Of a stretch of 64,000 bases of DNA, positions 1-8,074 are shown piece by piece. Under the pieces are notes generated by a model. It did no database searches, was not told the origin of the DNA, and saw only the letters and a program-made list of their open reading frames with translations. Each line of letters starts with the position of its first letter. The stretch's first letter is position 1. The position numbers and the translations under genes were made by a program. The DNA is from Tsukamurella sp. PLM1 (GTDB taxonomy: Bacteria > Actinomycetota > Actinomycetes > Mycobacteriales > Mycobacteriaceae), in the NCBI RefSeq assembly GCF_023168325.1, contig NZ_AP025688.1, positions 3,286,001 through 3,350,000 on the forward strand, written 5' to 3'.

Positions 1-994
1 TCGACGGCAGGTCCGGGTACAGATGGTGCTCGATCTGGCGGCCCAGATGACCGGTGATGAAGTGCAGCGCGTCGCTGCCCTCGAAGTTCGCGGTGCCCAG
101 CATCTGGCGCAGGTACCACTCGGGGAGCGTCTCGTTCTCGATGTCCTCGATGGTGAACTTCTCGGCGTCGTCCGGGAAGTGGCCGCAGAAGATGGTCATG
201 TGGTCCCAGACGTCGCGCACCGTGTTGGCCACGAGGTTCGCCGAGGCGGCCTTCTTGTAGCCGCGGGCGCCGGTGAAGGGAACGGCCATCGCCGGGAAGA
301 GGACGTAGTCCTTCGCCGTCTGCTTGGTGATCTTGGTGAGGACCACCTTGAGCCGGCTGCGGAACTCCTCCCAGTCGTAGTTCGCGTACTGCTCGCCGCC
401 GTTGAGCGCCGCCTTCATGGCGTTCATCAGTTCGAGGTGCTGCACGGCCTTGCCGTACTGGAAGCCCGTCATCAGGATGAGGTTGTACACCGGGTTGAAC
501 AGCATGTACGGCTCCCACGGCTGGTCGCGCGTGACGCGCAGGATGCCGTAGCCGATGTCGTCGTCCATGTCGGTGACGTTGGTGTACTTGTGGTGCATGT
601 AGTTGTGGGTGTGCCGCCAGAACTTGCCGTCCGACGCGCTGTCCCACTCCCAGTTCGCCGAGTGGATCTCCGGATCGTTCATCCAGTCCCACTGGCCGTG
701 CATGATGTTGTGGCCGAGCTCGTTGTTCTCGATGACCTTCGCGTAGCTCAGGCACGCGGCGGAGGCGGCCCACGCGGCCTTGCCCTTCCAGCCCTTCATG
801 CCCGCGCCCAGGCCGAACACGCGGCCGGCGGCCTCGGCGATGCGCTGACTCTTGATCACGCGGCGGATGTACTTGGCATCCTCCTCGCCGCGGCTCTCCT
901 CGATCTCGCGACGCAGCGCATCCAGTTCAGCACCGAGCGCCTCGATATCGGCGTCGGTCAGGTGCGCGTACTCCGCGATGTCAGTGATGGCCAC
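1..994 (-). CDS. DesA3-like fatty acid desaturase (3' end cut by window edge)
   Basis: Membrane di-iron acyl-CoA desaturase, a paralogue of the complete copy at 1612-2871. A GTG start at 994 gives VAITDIAEYAHLTDADIE, which aligns with the start of the neighbour. Three histidine boxes are readable: GHNIMHGQ, HTHNYMHHKYTN and, at the window edge, QIEHHLYPDLPS. About 331 codons are present and the C-terminus lies outside. Family knowledge: such enzymes put a cis double bond into stearoyl-CoA, fed electrons by an NADPH/2Fe-2S reductase such as the one at 2962-4107. The pair looks like a tandem duplication separated by 617 bp of repeat-rich DNA. Inference: paralogues may differ in chain length or expression. 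Confidence 0.9.
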   Translation of the reverse strand, partial: MAITDIAEYAHLTDADIEALGAELDALRREIEESRGEEDAKYIRRVIKSQRIAEAAGRVFGLGAGMKGWKGKAAWAASAACLSYAKVIENNELGHNIMHGQWDWMNDPEIHSANWEWDSASDGKFWRHTHNYMHHKYTNVTDMDDDIGYGILRVTRDQPWEPYMLFNPVYNLILMTGFQYGKAVQHLELMNAMKAALNGGEQYANYDWEEFRSRLKVVLTKITKQTAKDYVLFPAMAVPFTGARGYKKAASANLVANTVRDVWDHMTIFCGHFPDDAEKFTIEDIENETLPEWYLRQMLGTANFEGSDALHFITGHLGRQIEHHLYPDLPS

Positions 995-1192
995 GAGGCG
1001 ATCCCCAATCGGTCAGACCGCATGGCGCGGCCTCAAGAACAGAACGATTCCACTGTAGCAGCCGGGTAGGACAAAGTCATCGATCTTGTTTCAGGAGGCG
1101 CGCATCACACGTCCGCCGGTTCGACGGTGCGCGGCGGGCGCGGCGGGCGCACCGTCGGGCCTGGCGGGCGTGGGCGCGCGCGGGCGGGCCAG

Positions 1193-1304
1193 CCGTCGCC
1201 CCCCGATTCGTCGCACTCCCCCCGATTCGGCCGGCGTTTCGGGTGGGATGCATCGAATCGGGGGGCGACGGTGGCGTTTCGGGTGGGGTGCGACGAATCG
1301 GGGG
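1193..1304. repeat. Family A palindromic intergenic repeat, copy 1
   Basis: Two interlocking inverted repeats. Perfect 18-bp arms lie at 1193-1210 and 1254-1271, and perfect 16-bp arms at 1201-1216 and 1289-1304. Half-sites contain GATTCG/CGAATC next to a run of C or G, and the word GGCGTTTCGG occurs twice. A diverged copy is at 63680-63785. Confidence 0.75.
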
Positions 1305-1415
1305 ATGGGAACGGATCGGGAGGCGCGGCGGCGGCGCACCGTCAGACCCGGCGACGACGGGCGTGGACGGCGGCGCGAGCGGCAACGGCGCACTCCGGGT
1401 TCCGCGTTCCGGGTT

Positions 1416-1530
1416 CCGGCTCCCTATAGGGAGCCGGTGTCCCCGACAAGATCCGGCGTCCCCTCAGCTGCAGCGAAGGGGACACCACACGAACTCGGGG
1501 ACGCCAGCTCCCCGTAGGGAGCAGGACACC
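1416..1530. repeat. Strong palindrome and nested inverted repeats
   Basis: A perfect 22-bp palindrome spans 1416-1437 around CTCCCTATAGGGAG. It abuts an inverted repeat of GGTGTCCCC (1436-1444) with GGGGACACC (1478-1486). A weaker CTCCC/GGGAG palindrome follows near 1510-1526, and GGACACCACAC occurs twice. It lies 80-200 bp past the stop of the desaturase at 1612, so it could form a transcript-end structure or be a repetitive extragenic palindrome. Confidence 0.55.
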
Positions 1531-1611
1531 ACACGCAGGCGGCGACCGGCCTCATCCGGACCGGCGCGGCACCCGGAGCCGACTCCCCGCGCGGGACTCG
1601 GAACGCGACCG

Positions 1612-2871
1612 TCAGGCGCGGCGGCGACGGCGGGCGTGCACGGCCGCGCGGGCGGCCTTGAGTCCGAACCGGCGGCCGGTCGCGGCGTCGACGCGGGGCT
1701 CCGCGAACTCGGTGCCCGCGAACATCGCCTCGGAGGCGGTCTCCGGGGCGTCGTCGGCGGTGTCGCGCAGGTACTTGTCCGGCAGCGACAACTTGGCGAT
1801 GGTCCGCCAGGACTTGTAGTACTGCACGTGCAGCGGGCCGATGGTGTACGGCAGGTCGTACTTCTCACACAACGCCCGCACGCGAACACCGATCTCCGCC
1901 AACCGGTTCGACGGCAGGTCGGGGAACAGGTGGTGCTCGATCTGGTAGCTCAGGTTTCCGGAGAGGAAGTCGATCACCGGGCCGCCGGAGAGGTTGGCGC
2001 TGCCCAGCATCTGGCGCAGGTACCACTCGGCCTGGGTCTCGTTGTCCACGTCCTGCTCGGTGAACTTCTCGGCACCGTCGGGGAAGTGCCCGCAGAAGAT
2101 GACGGCGTTGGTCCACACGTTGCGGATCACGTTCGCGGTGATCGTGGCCGTCAGCGCCTTGCGCCAGCCGCGCTTGCCCCCGAACGGCACGCCGACGAGC
2201 GGCGCCGCCACGTAGTCCTTGAGCGCCTGCCGGCCGATCTTGCGGCCCACTTCGCCGGCGTCGGCCTTGAACTTCTCCTGGTCGTACCAGGGCTTGTTCC
2301 ACTTCTGGACCGCCCGGCCGATCTCCAGGTGCTGGATCGCCACGCCGTACTCGAACAGCAACATCAGCAGGGTGTTGTAGACCAGGTTGCCCGCGTTGAA
2401 CGGCGTCCACGGCTGGTCACGGGTCACGCGCAGCGTCTTGTAGCCCACGTCGTCGTCCATGTCGAGGACGTTCGTGTACTTGTGGTGCACGTAGTTGTGG
2501 GTGTGCTTCCACAGCCGCGACGTGCCCGCGTTGTCCCACTCCCATGTCGTCGAGTGCACCTCGGGATCGTTCATCCAATCCCACTGCCCGTGCATGATGT
2601 TGTGCCCGAGCTCCATGTTCTCGATGATCTTCGCCAGGCCCAGCGACACCGCCGAACCCCACCAGAAGCCCCGCTTGTGCGCCCCGAGCAGCATCGCCCG
2701 GCCCGCCACCTCCAGCCCACGCTGGGCCGCGATCGTCCGCCGCAGGTACCGCACATCGGTCTCGCCGCGGACGGCCTCGATGTCGCGCCGGATGGCGTCC
2801 AGCTCGGCGCCGAGCGTCTCGACGTCGGCCTCTGTGAGGTGCGCGTACTCGGGGATGTCGGTGATCGCCAT
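1612..2871 (-). CDS. desA3: Acyl-CoA delta-9 desaturase, DesA3 type
   Basis: Complete 419-residue integral membrane desaturase starting MAITDIPEYAHLTEADVE. The three histidine clusters that bind the di-iron centre are intact: GHNIMHGQ, KHTHNYVHHKYTN and SYQIEHHLFPDLPSNR. The C-terminus ends in a basic tail (HARRRRRA). It lies directly downstream of the reductase gene at 2962-4107 on the same strand, the Rv3230c-Rv3229c arrangement of M. tuberculosis, where the pair makes oleoyl-CoA from stearoyl-CoA. The 90-bp gap between the genes contains a palindromic operator (2905-2932), so the desaturase probably has its own regulated promoter. Confidence 0.93.
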   Translation of the reverse strand: MAITDIPEYAHLTEADVETLGAELDAIRRDIEAVRGETDVRYLRRTIAAQRGLEVAGRAMLLGAHKRGFWWGSAVSLGLAKIIENMELGHNIMHGQWDWMNDPEVHSTTWEWDNAGTSRLWKHTHNYVHHKYTNVLDMDDDVGYKTLRVTRDQPWTPFNAGNLVYNTLLMLLFEYGVAIQHLEIGRAVQKWNKPWYDQEKFKADAGEVGRKIGRQALKDYVAAPLVGVPFGGKRGWRKALTATITANVIRNVWTNAVIFCGHFPDGAEKFTEQDVDNETQAEWYLRQMLGSANLSGGPVIDFLSGNLSYQIEHHLFPDLPSNRLAEIGVRVRALCEKYDLPYTIGPLHVQYYKSWRTIAKLSLPDKYLRDTADDAPETASEAMFAGTEFAEPRVDAATGRRFGLKAARAAVHARRRRRA

Positions 2872-2904
2872 GCGGGGCCGCCTTCCAGTGGTCCGTCTCT
2901 AACC

Positions 2905-2932
2905 TACGCAACCGTAAGTTACGGCGCCGTAA
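2905..2932. promoter_or_regulatory. Tandem palindromic operator upstream of desA3
   Basis: A perfect 14-bp palindrome TTACGGCGCCGTAA lies at 2919-2932, beside a related imperfect one, TACGCAACCGTA, at 2905-2916. A third copy of the motif precedes the reductase gene at 4119-4130. The shared TACGG...CCGTA form fits a TetR-type regulator. Mycobacteria use such a repressor (MadR) on desaturase genes, but whether this site is of that kind is inference. Confidence 0.65.
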
Positions 2933-2961
2933 GCTGTCAACGGACGTGGCGGAACCGCAGC

Positions 2962-4107
2962 TCAGACGTCCAGAGTACAGTCGCCGACGGCGACCGAGAT
3001 GCAGGTCTGGATGCGCTCGCCCTCGGTGTGCAGGTCACCGCTGCGCAGGTCACGGACCTGGCCGTCGGCCAGCTGCACGACGCAGGTCTGGCAGATGCCC
3101 ATGCGGCAGCCGAACGGCATCTGCACGCCCGCGGCCTCGCCGGCCTCCAGGAGGGTGGTGGCACCGTCGACCTCGGTGGTCTTGCCGGCCTTGAGGAAGG
3201 TGACGTCGCCGCCGCTCGCGGACACGTCCGCGCGCTCCACGGTGAACCGCTCCTGGTGCAGGCGCGACTCGATTCCGCGGTCCTTCCACGCCTTCTCCAT
3301 ATCGCCCAGGAACACGCCCGGCCCGCAGATCCAGGTCTGCCGCTCCTGCCAGTCCGGGACGACCTCGCCGATGTTCTGCGGGGTCAGGCGCCCGGCGTCG
3401 CGGGTGTAGCGGAGCTGCACGGCGACGTTCGCGTGGTTCGCGTCGAACGCCTCGAGCTCCTCGCGGAACAGCGCGGAATCGGCGTTCGGGGCCGAGTGCA
3501 CGGCCACGATGTCGGTCGACGTGGGGATGCCGCGGCGCTCGAGCGTGCGCAGCATCGCCATGACGGGCGTGATGCCGCTGCCCGCGGTGAGGAACAGGAC
3601 CTTGGGAGGCAAGGGGTTCGGGAGCGTGAAGTCGCCCGACGGTGCCTGCAGCCGCACGATGGTGCCCTCGGACACGCCGCTGACGAGGTGGTTCGACAGG
3701 AAGCCCTCGCTCATCGCCTTGACGGTGATCGAGACCTCGCGCGGGGCGCGGCCCTCTCCCATGTCCGGCACGGAGGTCAGCGAGTACGACCGCCACGTCC
3801 ACTTGCCGCCGACGAGGACACCGATACCCACGTACTGGCCGGCCTCGTACTTGGTGTTGAAGCCCCAGCCGGTCTCGATGGTGAGCGTGACCGACTCGTC
3901 GGTCTCCTGCTGGACGCCGACGATCTTGCCGCGCAGCTCGCGCGCCGACCACAGCGGATTGATCAGGTGCAGGTAGTCGTCCGGCAGCAGCGGAGTGGTG
4001 AGCCGCGCGACCGCACCGCGCACCAGATTGGTGCGGGGATGCTCGGCGGAGACGTTCTTGGCCGGGGCCTCGAGCCAATCACGGAAGGCGCGGAAACTGT
4101 TGCTCAT
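2962..4107 (-). CDS. Desaturase electron-transfer oxidoreductase (FAD/NAD + 2Fe-2S)
   Basis: About 381 residues from MSNSFRAFRDWLEAPAKN. Domain order is FAD-binding (WRSYSLTSVPD, residues about 100-115), NAD(P)-binding (LFLTAGSGITPVMAMLRTL), then a C-terminal plant-type ferredoxin domain with cysteines in MPFGCRMGICQTC and a final cysteine near the C-terminus (IQTCISV). It corresponds to Rv3230c, the NADPH oxidoreductase that feeds DesA3. I prefer the ATG at 4107 to the longer frame from 4164, because the upstream residues would overlap an operator palindrome and a hairpin. Confidence 0.92.
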   Translation of the reverse strand: MSNSFRAFRDWLEAPAKNVSAEHPRTNLVRGAVARLTTPLLPDDYLHLINPLWSARELRGKIVGVQQETDESVTLTIETGWGFNTKYEAGQYVGIGVLVGGKWTWRSYSLTSVPDMGEGRAPREVSITVKAMSEGFLSNHLVSGVSEGTIVRLQAPSGDFTLPNPLPPKVLFLTAGSGITPVMAMLRTLERRGIPTSTDIVAVHSAPNADSALFREELEAFDANHANVAVQLRYTRDAGRLTPQNIGEVVPDWQERQTWICGPGVFLGDMEKAWKDRGIESRLHQERFTVERADVSASGGDVTFLKAGKTTEVDGATTLLEAGEAAGVQMPFGCRMGICQTCVVQLADGQVRDLRSGDLHTEGERIQTCISVAVGDCTLDV

Positions 4108-4118
4108 GACTGTGAGCC

Positions 4119-4130
4119 TACGGTGCCGTA
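4119..4130. promoter_or_regulatory. Operator-like palindrome upstream of the reductase gene
   Basis: TACGGTGCCGTA sits 11 bp before the reductase ATG. It shares the TACGG/CCGTA arms of the desA3 operator at 2919-2932, suggesting one regulator controls both genes. Confidence 0.55.
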
Positions 4131-4136
4131 ACCTGT

Positions 4137-4163
4137 TGGGACAATTTCTCGTGGGTTGTCCCA
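4137..4163. terminator. Inverted repeat between META-domain gene and reductase
   Basis: Eight-base arms TGGGACAA (4137-4144) and TTGTCCCA (4156-4163) with an 11-nt loop. The hairpin lies just past the restored stop of the upstream META-domain gene (4179). No U-tract follows, so it may act as a terminator or as another operator. Confidence 0.4.
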
Positions 4164-4178
4164 TGCGCCGCGGCGCGG

Positions 4179-4612
4179 CTACCGCTTCGCGGGATCGTTC
4201 GCGACGAAGTCCCAGTAGCCCCGCGGACCGTCGGAGATGCGGAGCCGGTCCCCGTGATCCGGACCGTGCGCACGTCCTTGAACGCCGCCGCGAACTGCGT
4301 GCCCGCGCCGGGCCTGATGCACATCCGCAGGGTCGAGATCATGTCGCTGAACGTGACCCGCTCACCCGCGACGACCGCGTTCACGCCGAACACGTTGCAC
4401 CCGTCGTTCCCGCCCGCGCGGGAGCCGCCGATGCGGAAGAACGCCGGCGCACCGGTGTACTTCATCGGCGCCGTGCGCGCGTACCCGCTCGCCTCGAACC
4501 TCCACTGGGTGCCGGTCAGCGGGACCGGCGCCGCAGCCGCGACGGGCGCGGACGCGACCACGCCCGCCCCCACCAGGAGGGCTGCTCCGAACCGGATACC
4601 GCGCACCGTCAT
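4179..4612 (-). CDS. Secreted META-domain protein (frame break near C-terminus)
   Basis: Starts MTVRGIRFGAALLVGAGVVASAPVAAAAP, a signal peptide with AxA cleavage. The body (LTGTQWRFEASGYARTAPMKYTGAPAFFRIGGS...GCNVFGVNAVV...ISTLRMC) resembles a META/HslJ-like domain. The frame breaks in a C-run at 4250-4253. One extra base restores ITGDRLRISDGPRGYWDFVANDPAKR and a stop at 4179, whereas the unrepaired frame runs on to 4118 with an unrelated tail. The two cysteines could form a disulphide. Function unknown, cell-envelope location likely. Confidence 0.65.
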
Positions 4613-4686
4613 TCCCCCACCGTAGCCCGGGGCGTCGACGCGTGGCCACCCCGGCTCGAGCAGGTCGACCGCCTCCCGCGTCCGGG

Positions 4687-5208
4687 CTAGAGCAGTTCCA
4701 GGAGGAAGGGCAGCTCCTGCGTGGCGTACCAGGCGAGGTCGTGATCCTCGGCGTCGCCGACGGCGAGTTCGGCGTCCTCATCGCCCAGATCGGCGGCGTC
4801 CACGACCTGCGCCGCGCGGACCACCGCCTCTTCGGCCTCCGAGACGTCGACGTGCACGGCCAGGACGTCCCGCAGGCGGATCGGCTCGGTCACCTTGAGG
4901 ACGGCGTCGTCGAGGTCGGCGCGCTCCTTCGCGGCCGGGACGTCCGCGGTGATCACCACGCGGCGCACGGGATCGGGCTGCTCGCCGGGCGCGGGCTCGG
5001 CACCGTCGACGGCGAGCAGCCGCAGCGAGGCGCGCGCGGCATGCCGCATGGCCGCTTCGGCGAGCTCCTCGTCGTCGCCCGACGTGTACGCCTCACGCAA
5101 CGCGGGTGTCACCCCGAAGACGGTGCCGCCCAACGGGAACAGCTCACCGTCGCGCTGCAGCGCCTGGAGCCCGGCGAGGGTACTGGGAACGTACACGCGG
5201 ACCGTCAT
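4687..5208 (-). CDS. DUF6912 family protein (Rv3231c-like)
   Basis: 173 residues, MTVRVYVPSTLAGLQALQRDGELFPLGGTVFGVTPALREAY, acidic, with no membrane segment. It matches the conserved actinobacterial hypothetical represented by Rv3231c, which also sits beside the desaturase reductase in M. tuberculosis. The ribosome site AAAGGAG lies a few bases before the ATG, inside the 3' end of the upstream WS/DGAT gene, so the two are probably translated from one transcript. No enzymatic motif is visible. Confidence 0.75.
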   Translation of the reverse strand: MTVRVYVPSTLAGLQALQRDGELFPLGGTVFGVTPALREAYTSGDDEELAEAAMRHAARASLRLLAVDGAEPAPGEQPDPVRRVVITADVPAAKERADLDDAVLKVTEPIRLRDVLAVHVDVSEAEEAVVRAAQVVDAADLGDEDAELAVGDAEDHDLAWYATQELPFLLELL

Positions 5209-6619
5209 CTACTCCTTTCGCGGACGCCGCCAGCTCGTCCAGCGCCTCGTACAGGAACTCGGTCATCGAGATCACGTCCCACATGCCGTCGCGATCCGCG
5301 TTGAGACCGAGGTACACCCTTCCGTTGTACGACGTGATCCCGATGGACACCACCTGGTTCGCGATGAGCGGAGGAACGGGGTACACCTGCAGCACCTCGA
5401 TCCCCGCGAGGTACACCGGTGCCTGCGGGCCGGGCGCGTTGGTCACCAGGATGTTGAACGAACGCGGCGACACGCTCATCGCGGTGCGAGCGCCGAGCGC
5501 GTGCAGGGTGGCCGGGGTGAATCCGCCGCTGGTGGCGAGCGCCCGCGCCGCGACCTGGCGGTTGCGGTCCACCTGCGCCGCCGCGCCGTGCGCGATCTGC
5601 CGCATCCGCACCACCGCGTTGCTCTCCGCGACGGGCAGCCGGACGATGTAGGCCCGCACCTGCTCACCGACGCCCAGCCCGACGTCGTCGACGGCGATCG
5701 GCTCCAGCACGCGGACCTCGGTGCCCGCGCTGATCGGTTCGCCGCGCGAGATCAGCCACGTCCGCAGGCCGCCCGCCACCACCGACAGCAGGAGGTCGTT
5801 GACGGTGCAGCCGAACGCCGCGCGCAGGCGCCGGAACTCGGCGAGGTCCATGGTCGCGACGGCGAACCGCCGGCTCCGCGAGATCGGGACGTTGAGCGAG
5901 CGCACCGGGGTCACCGCGGTCCGCGCACGCACCAGGCTCGACGCCCGCTCGATCACGTTCGCGGCGTCCTCCTGCAGCCCGGTGATCGACTCGGCGACCT
6001 CGCCGACCAGCCCCTGGATCATCGACGCGGTGCGCGCTGGGCGCGAGAGCATGTCGATGACCGCCCCCATCACCAGCTCGCCGTCGCTCGGCTCGTGCTG
6101 GCCCATCCACAGGTCCTCGGGCGACTCCGGGGTGCGGGGGGTGTCGGTGAGCAGCTGCTGCATCAGGTCGACGTTGGCGCGCCCGTCCACAAGGGCGAGA
6201 TGGGTCTTGGTGAAGACCGCGAGGCGATCGTCGGCGAGGCCCTCGATGAGGTAGACCTCCCACAGCGGCCGCTCCCGGTCGAGCGGGCGGGAGTTCAGGC
6301 GCGCGACCAGGTCGTGCAGCTGGTCGTCACTGCCCGGCTGCGGCACCGCGGATACCCGCACGTGGTAGGTGATGTCGAAATCGCGGTCCTCGATCCACAC
6401 GGGCCGCGCGATGCCGAACGGCACCGTCCGGACCTTCTGGCGGTACCGGGGCACCTCCGCGAGGCGTTCCTCGATCGTGGCGAGCAACCGCTCGTAGTCC
6501 AGCCCCGCGCCGTCCTCGTCGGGGCGCCGCAGCACCGCGAGTGACCCCACGTGCGTCGGCGTGGTGGAGTCCTCCAACGCGTAGAACTCCGCATCGGACT
6601 GGCCGAGCCTGCCCTTCAC
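5144..6619 (-). CDS. WS/DGAT-type acyltransferase (Rv3233c/Rv3234c-like)
   Basis: About 491 residues from a GTG at 6619 preceded by GGGGAGG. It has the wax-ester synthase/diacylglycerol acyltransferase layout: N-terminal [38 protein letters not shown], and a C-terminal NAPGPQAPVYLAGIEVLQVYPVPPLIANQVV block. The usual HHxxxDG catalytic motif reads HLALVDG: the second, catalytic histidine is leucine (codon CTC). Either the enzyme is inactive or altered, or a base is wrong. The 3' end overlaps the next gene by 65 bp, so the last residues are uncertain. Family role: triacylglycerol or wax-ester formation from acyl-CoA. Confidence 0.82.
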   Translation of the reverse strand: MKGRLGQSDAEFYALEDSTTPTHVGSLAVLRRPDEDGAGLDYERLLATIEERLAEVPRYRQKVRTVPFGIARPVWIEDRDFDITYHVRVSAVPQPGSDDQLHDLVARLNSRPLDRERPLWEVYLIEGLADDRLAVFTKTHLALVDGRANVDLMQQLLTDTPRTPESPEDLWMGQHEPSDGELVMGAVIDMLSRPARTASMIQGLVGEVAESITGLQEDAANVIERASSLVRARTAVTPVRSLNVPISRSRRFAVATMDLAEFRRLRAAFGCTVNDLLLSVVAGGLRTWLISRGEPISAGTEVRVLEPIAVDDVGLGVGEQVRAYIVRLPVAESNAVVRMRQIAHGAAAQVDRNRQVAARALATSGGFTPATLHALGARTAMSVSPRSFNILVTNAPGPQAPVYLAGIEVLQVYPVPPLIANQVVSIGITSYNGRVYLGLNADRDGMWDVISMTEFLYEALDELAASAKGVDDGPRVRSQYPRRAPGAAARR

Positions 6620-6737
6620 CTGCACCTCCCCGGAGTACTGATGTCGGCGCCAGCATACGGGATGCCCGCGACACGCCCGGCCCGTGTCCGGCCGGAAGCA
6701 ACGGGATCCTGACGGGCCCCTGATGCGTCTAATAAGT

Positions 6738-7325
6738 ATGGGGGCGATCATCATCGCGGTCGACCGGGCCGAGCGCCCGGTGCCGCTCACGGGGCCGGGT
6801 TTCACCGTTCTGCGCGCACCGGACGCGGAGCCGCCCGCGCGGCCGCTCGTCGGGGCCCGTCCGGCTCCACCGCCCGCACCGTCGCTACCGCCGCCGCCTC
6901 CACCGACCCCGCCGGAACCGGCGGAAGCGGCGCGACGGGCGCCTGGCGACGTCCCAGGACCCGTCGCAGCGGTGCACCCCGACGCGCACCGGTTCGTCCT
7001 GTCGACGCTGCGTCCCGTCTTCGAGGTGCTCGACCGGCGGCGCCCGGCCAAGCACTTGACCGCCATCGCGTCGAACACCGTCGTGGACGTGCTCCGCACG
7101 CTGGCCGAGACGGGGCCCGAGGGCACCGTGTCCGGCTGGGGGAACGTGCACGTGGGCACGCCCCGCAGGTGCCCACGAACGCCTCGAACCCGCGCGGGCG
7201 ATCCGGAGGTGGGCGCCGAGATCTTCCTGACCTACCGCCGCGGCGAGCGGGTACTCGCGGCCGCCGGCCGGGTCGAGGCGGCGGCGGGACGGTGGCGGTG
7301 GGTCGCGTTCACGACCGCGGCGTAG
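6738..7325 (+). CDS. Rv3235-family protein, Pro/Ala/Arg-rich
   Basis: About 195 residues starting MGAIIIAVDRAERPVPLTG (an ATG at 6723 is also possible). A proline-rich linker (PAPSLPPPPPPTPPEPAEA) precedes a conserved C-terminal domain, HRFVLSTLRPVFEVLDRRRPAKHL ... GAEIFLTYRRGERVLAAAGRVEAAAGRWRWVAF. This fits the family named after Rv3235, whose gene lies next to the tgs3-like genes in M. tuberculosis. It is divergent from the WS/DGAT gene, with a 118-bp intergenic region holding promoters for both. Function unknown. Confidence 0.72.
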   Translation: MGAIIIAVDRAERPVPLTGPGFTVLRAPDAEPPARPLVGARPAPPPAPSLPPPPPPTPPEPAEAARRAPGDVPGPVAAVHPDAHRFVLSTLRPVFEVLDRRRPAKHLTAIASNTVVDVLRTLAETGPEGTVSGWGNVHVGTPRRCPRTPRTRAGDPEVGAEIFLTYRRGERVLAAAGRVEAAAGRWRWVAFTTAA

Positions 7326-7377
7326 CGCCGTACCGACAGTATCCGCGACATCGCAAACAACGCGGCCCGCGGAGCGG

Positions 7378-7383
7378 TATACA
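7378..7383 (+). promoter_or_regulatory. Probable -10 box of a leaderless plsC transcript
   Basis: TATACA ends six bases before the ATG at 7390 and no Shine-Dalgarno is visible, which is the layout of leaderless actinobacterial mRNAs. No clear -35 was identified. Confidence 0.4.
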
Positions 7384-7389
7384 CGTCTC

Positions 7390-8070
7390 ATGTCGCTGAG
7401 TTCCCTGCGTGCCGCGTTCCGCTACCGGGTCGCGCGCCACCTGCTGATCGGCCCCGCGTTGTGGGTCTGGGGTCGCCCCGAGTACACGGGGCTGGAGAAC
7501 GTCCCCCGCACAGGACCAGTGATCCTGGCCGCCAACCACCTCGCGATCTCGGACTCCTTCTACGTGGTCCAGAGCGCGCGCCGGCCCGTCATGTTCCTCG
7601 CGAAGGCCGACTACTTCACCCAGCCGGGGATCAAGGGGAAGTTCAAGAAGGTCTTCTTCTCGGGTATGGGCCAGATCCCGGTGGACCGGCGCGGCGGGTC
7701 CGTCTCGGCGCCGGCGCTGGAGGCCGCGACCAGGATCGTCGAGGACGGCGGCGCGTGGGGCATCCACCCCGAGGGCACCCGCTCCCCCGACGGTCGGCTG
7801 TACAAGGGCAAGACCGGCGCGGTGCGGGTCGCGCTCGCCACCGGCACACCGGTCGTCCCGATCGCGCTGACCGGGACCGATCACCGCACGCTGAAGAACT
7901 TCTGGAAGAGCCGGATCACCGTCGAGGTGCTGCCGGCGCTCGACCTCAGCGACGCCACCGCCGACGATCAGGAGTCGATCCGCCGCGCCACCGACCGGCT
8001 GATGGACGTCATCGGCGCCCGCACCGGGCAGACCCGGGTGGCCGAGTACGCGAAGAAGGGCGGCAAGTAG
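7390..8070 (+). CDS. 1-acyl-sn-glycerol-3-phosphate acyltransferase (PlsC family)
   Basis: 226 residues. The family motifs are clear: NHLAISDSF (HX4D catalytic pair), GQIPVDRRGG, HPEGTRSPDGRLYKGKTGAVR (EGTRS) and VVPIALTGTD. It transfers acyl groups to the sn-2 position of lysophosphatidic acid at the membrane, so it sits logically beside acyl-lipid genes. C-terminal tail EYAKKGGK is basic. The next gene starts four bases after its stop, so the two are probably co-transcribed. Confidence 0.9.
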   Translation: MSLSSLRAAFRYRVARHLLIGPALWVWGRPEYTGLENVPRTGPVILAANHLAISDSFYVVQSARRPVMFLAKADYFTQPGIKGKFKKVFFSGMGQIPVDRRGGSVSAPALEAATRIVEDGGAWGIHPEGTRSPDGRLYKGKTGAVRVALATGTPVVPIALTGTDHRTLKNFWKSRITVEVLPALDLSDATADDQESIRRATDRLMDVIGARTGQTRVAEYAKKGGK

Positions 8071-8074
8071 CGCA

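Larger units (their letters stand above)
995..1611. other. Gene-free interval with palindromic repeats
   Basis: No convincing coding sequence is seen between the two desaturases. The interval holds a family A palindromic element (1193-1304), very GC-rich filler, and a hairpin-rich segment at 1416-1530. Frames read through this stretch in several phases only because of its high GC. Confidence 0.6.

Noticed and set aside
1243-4131. A 962-codon plus-strand frame across the desaturase and reductase genes
   Set aside because: Antisense to two well-supported genes, and it passes through the repeat-rich gap. Open only because stop codons are rare at this GC.
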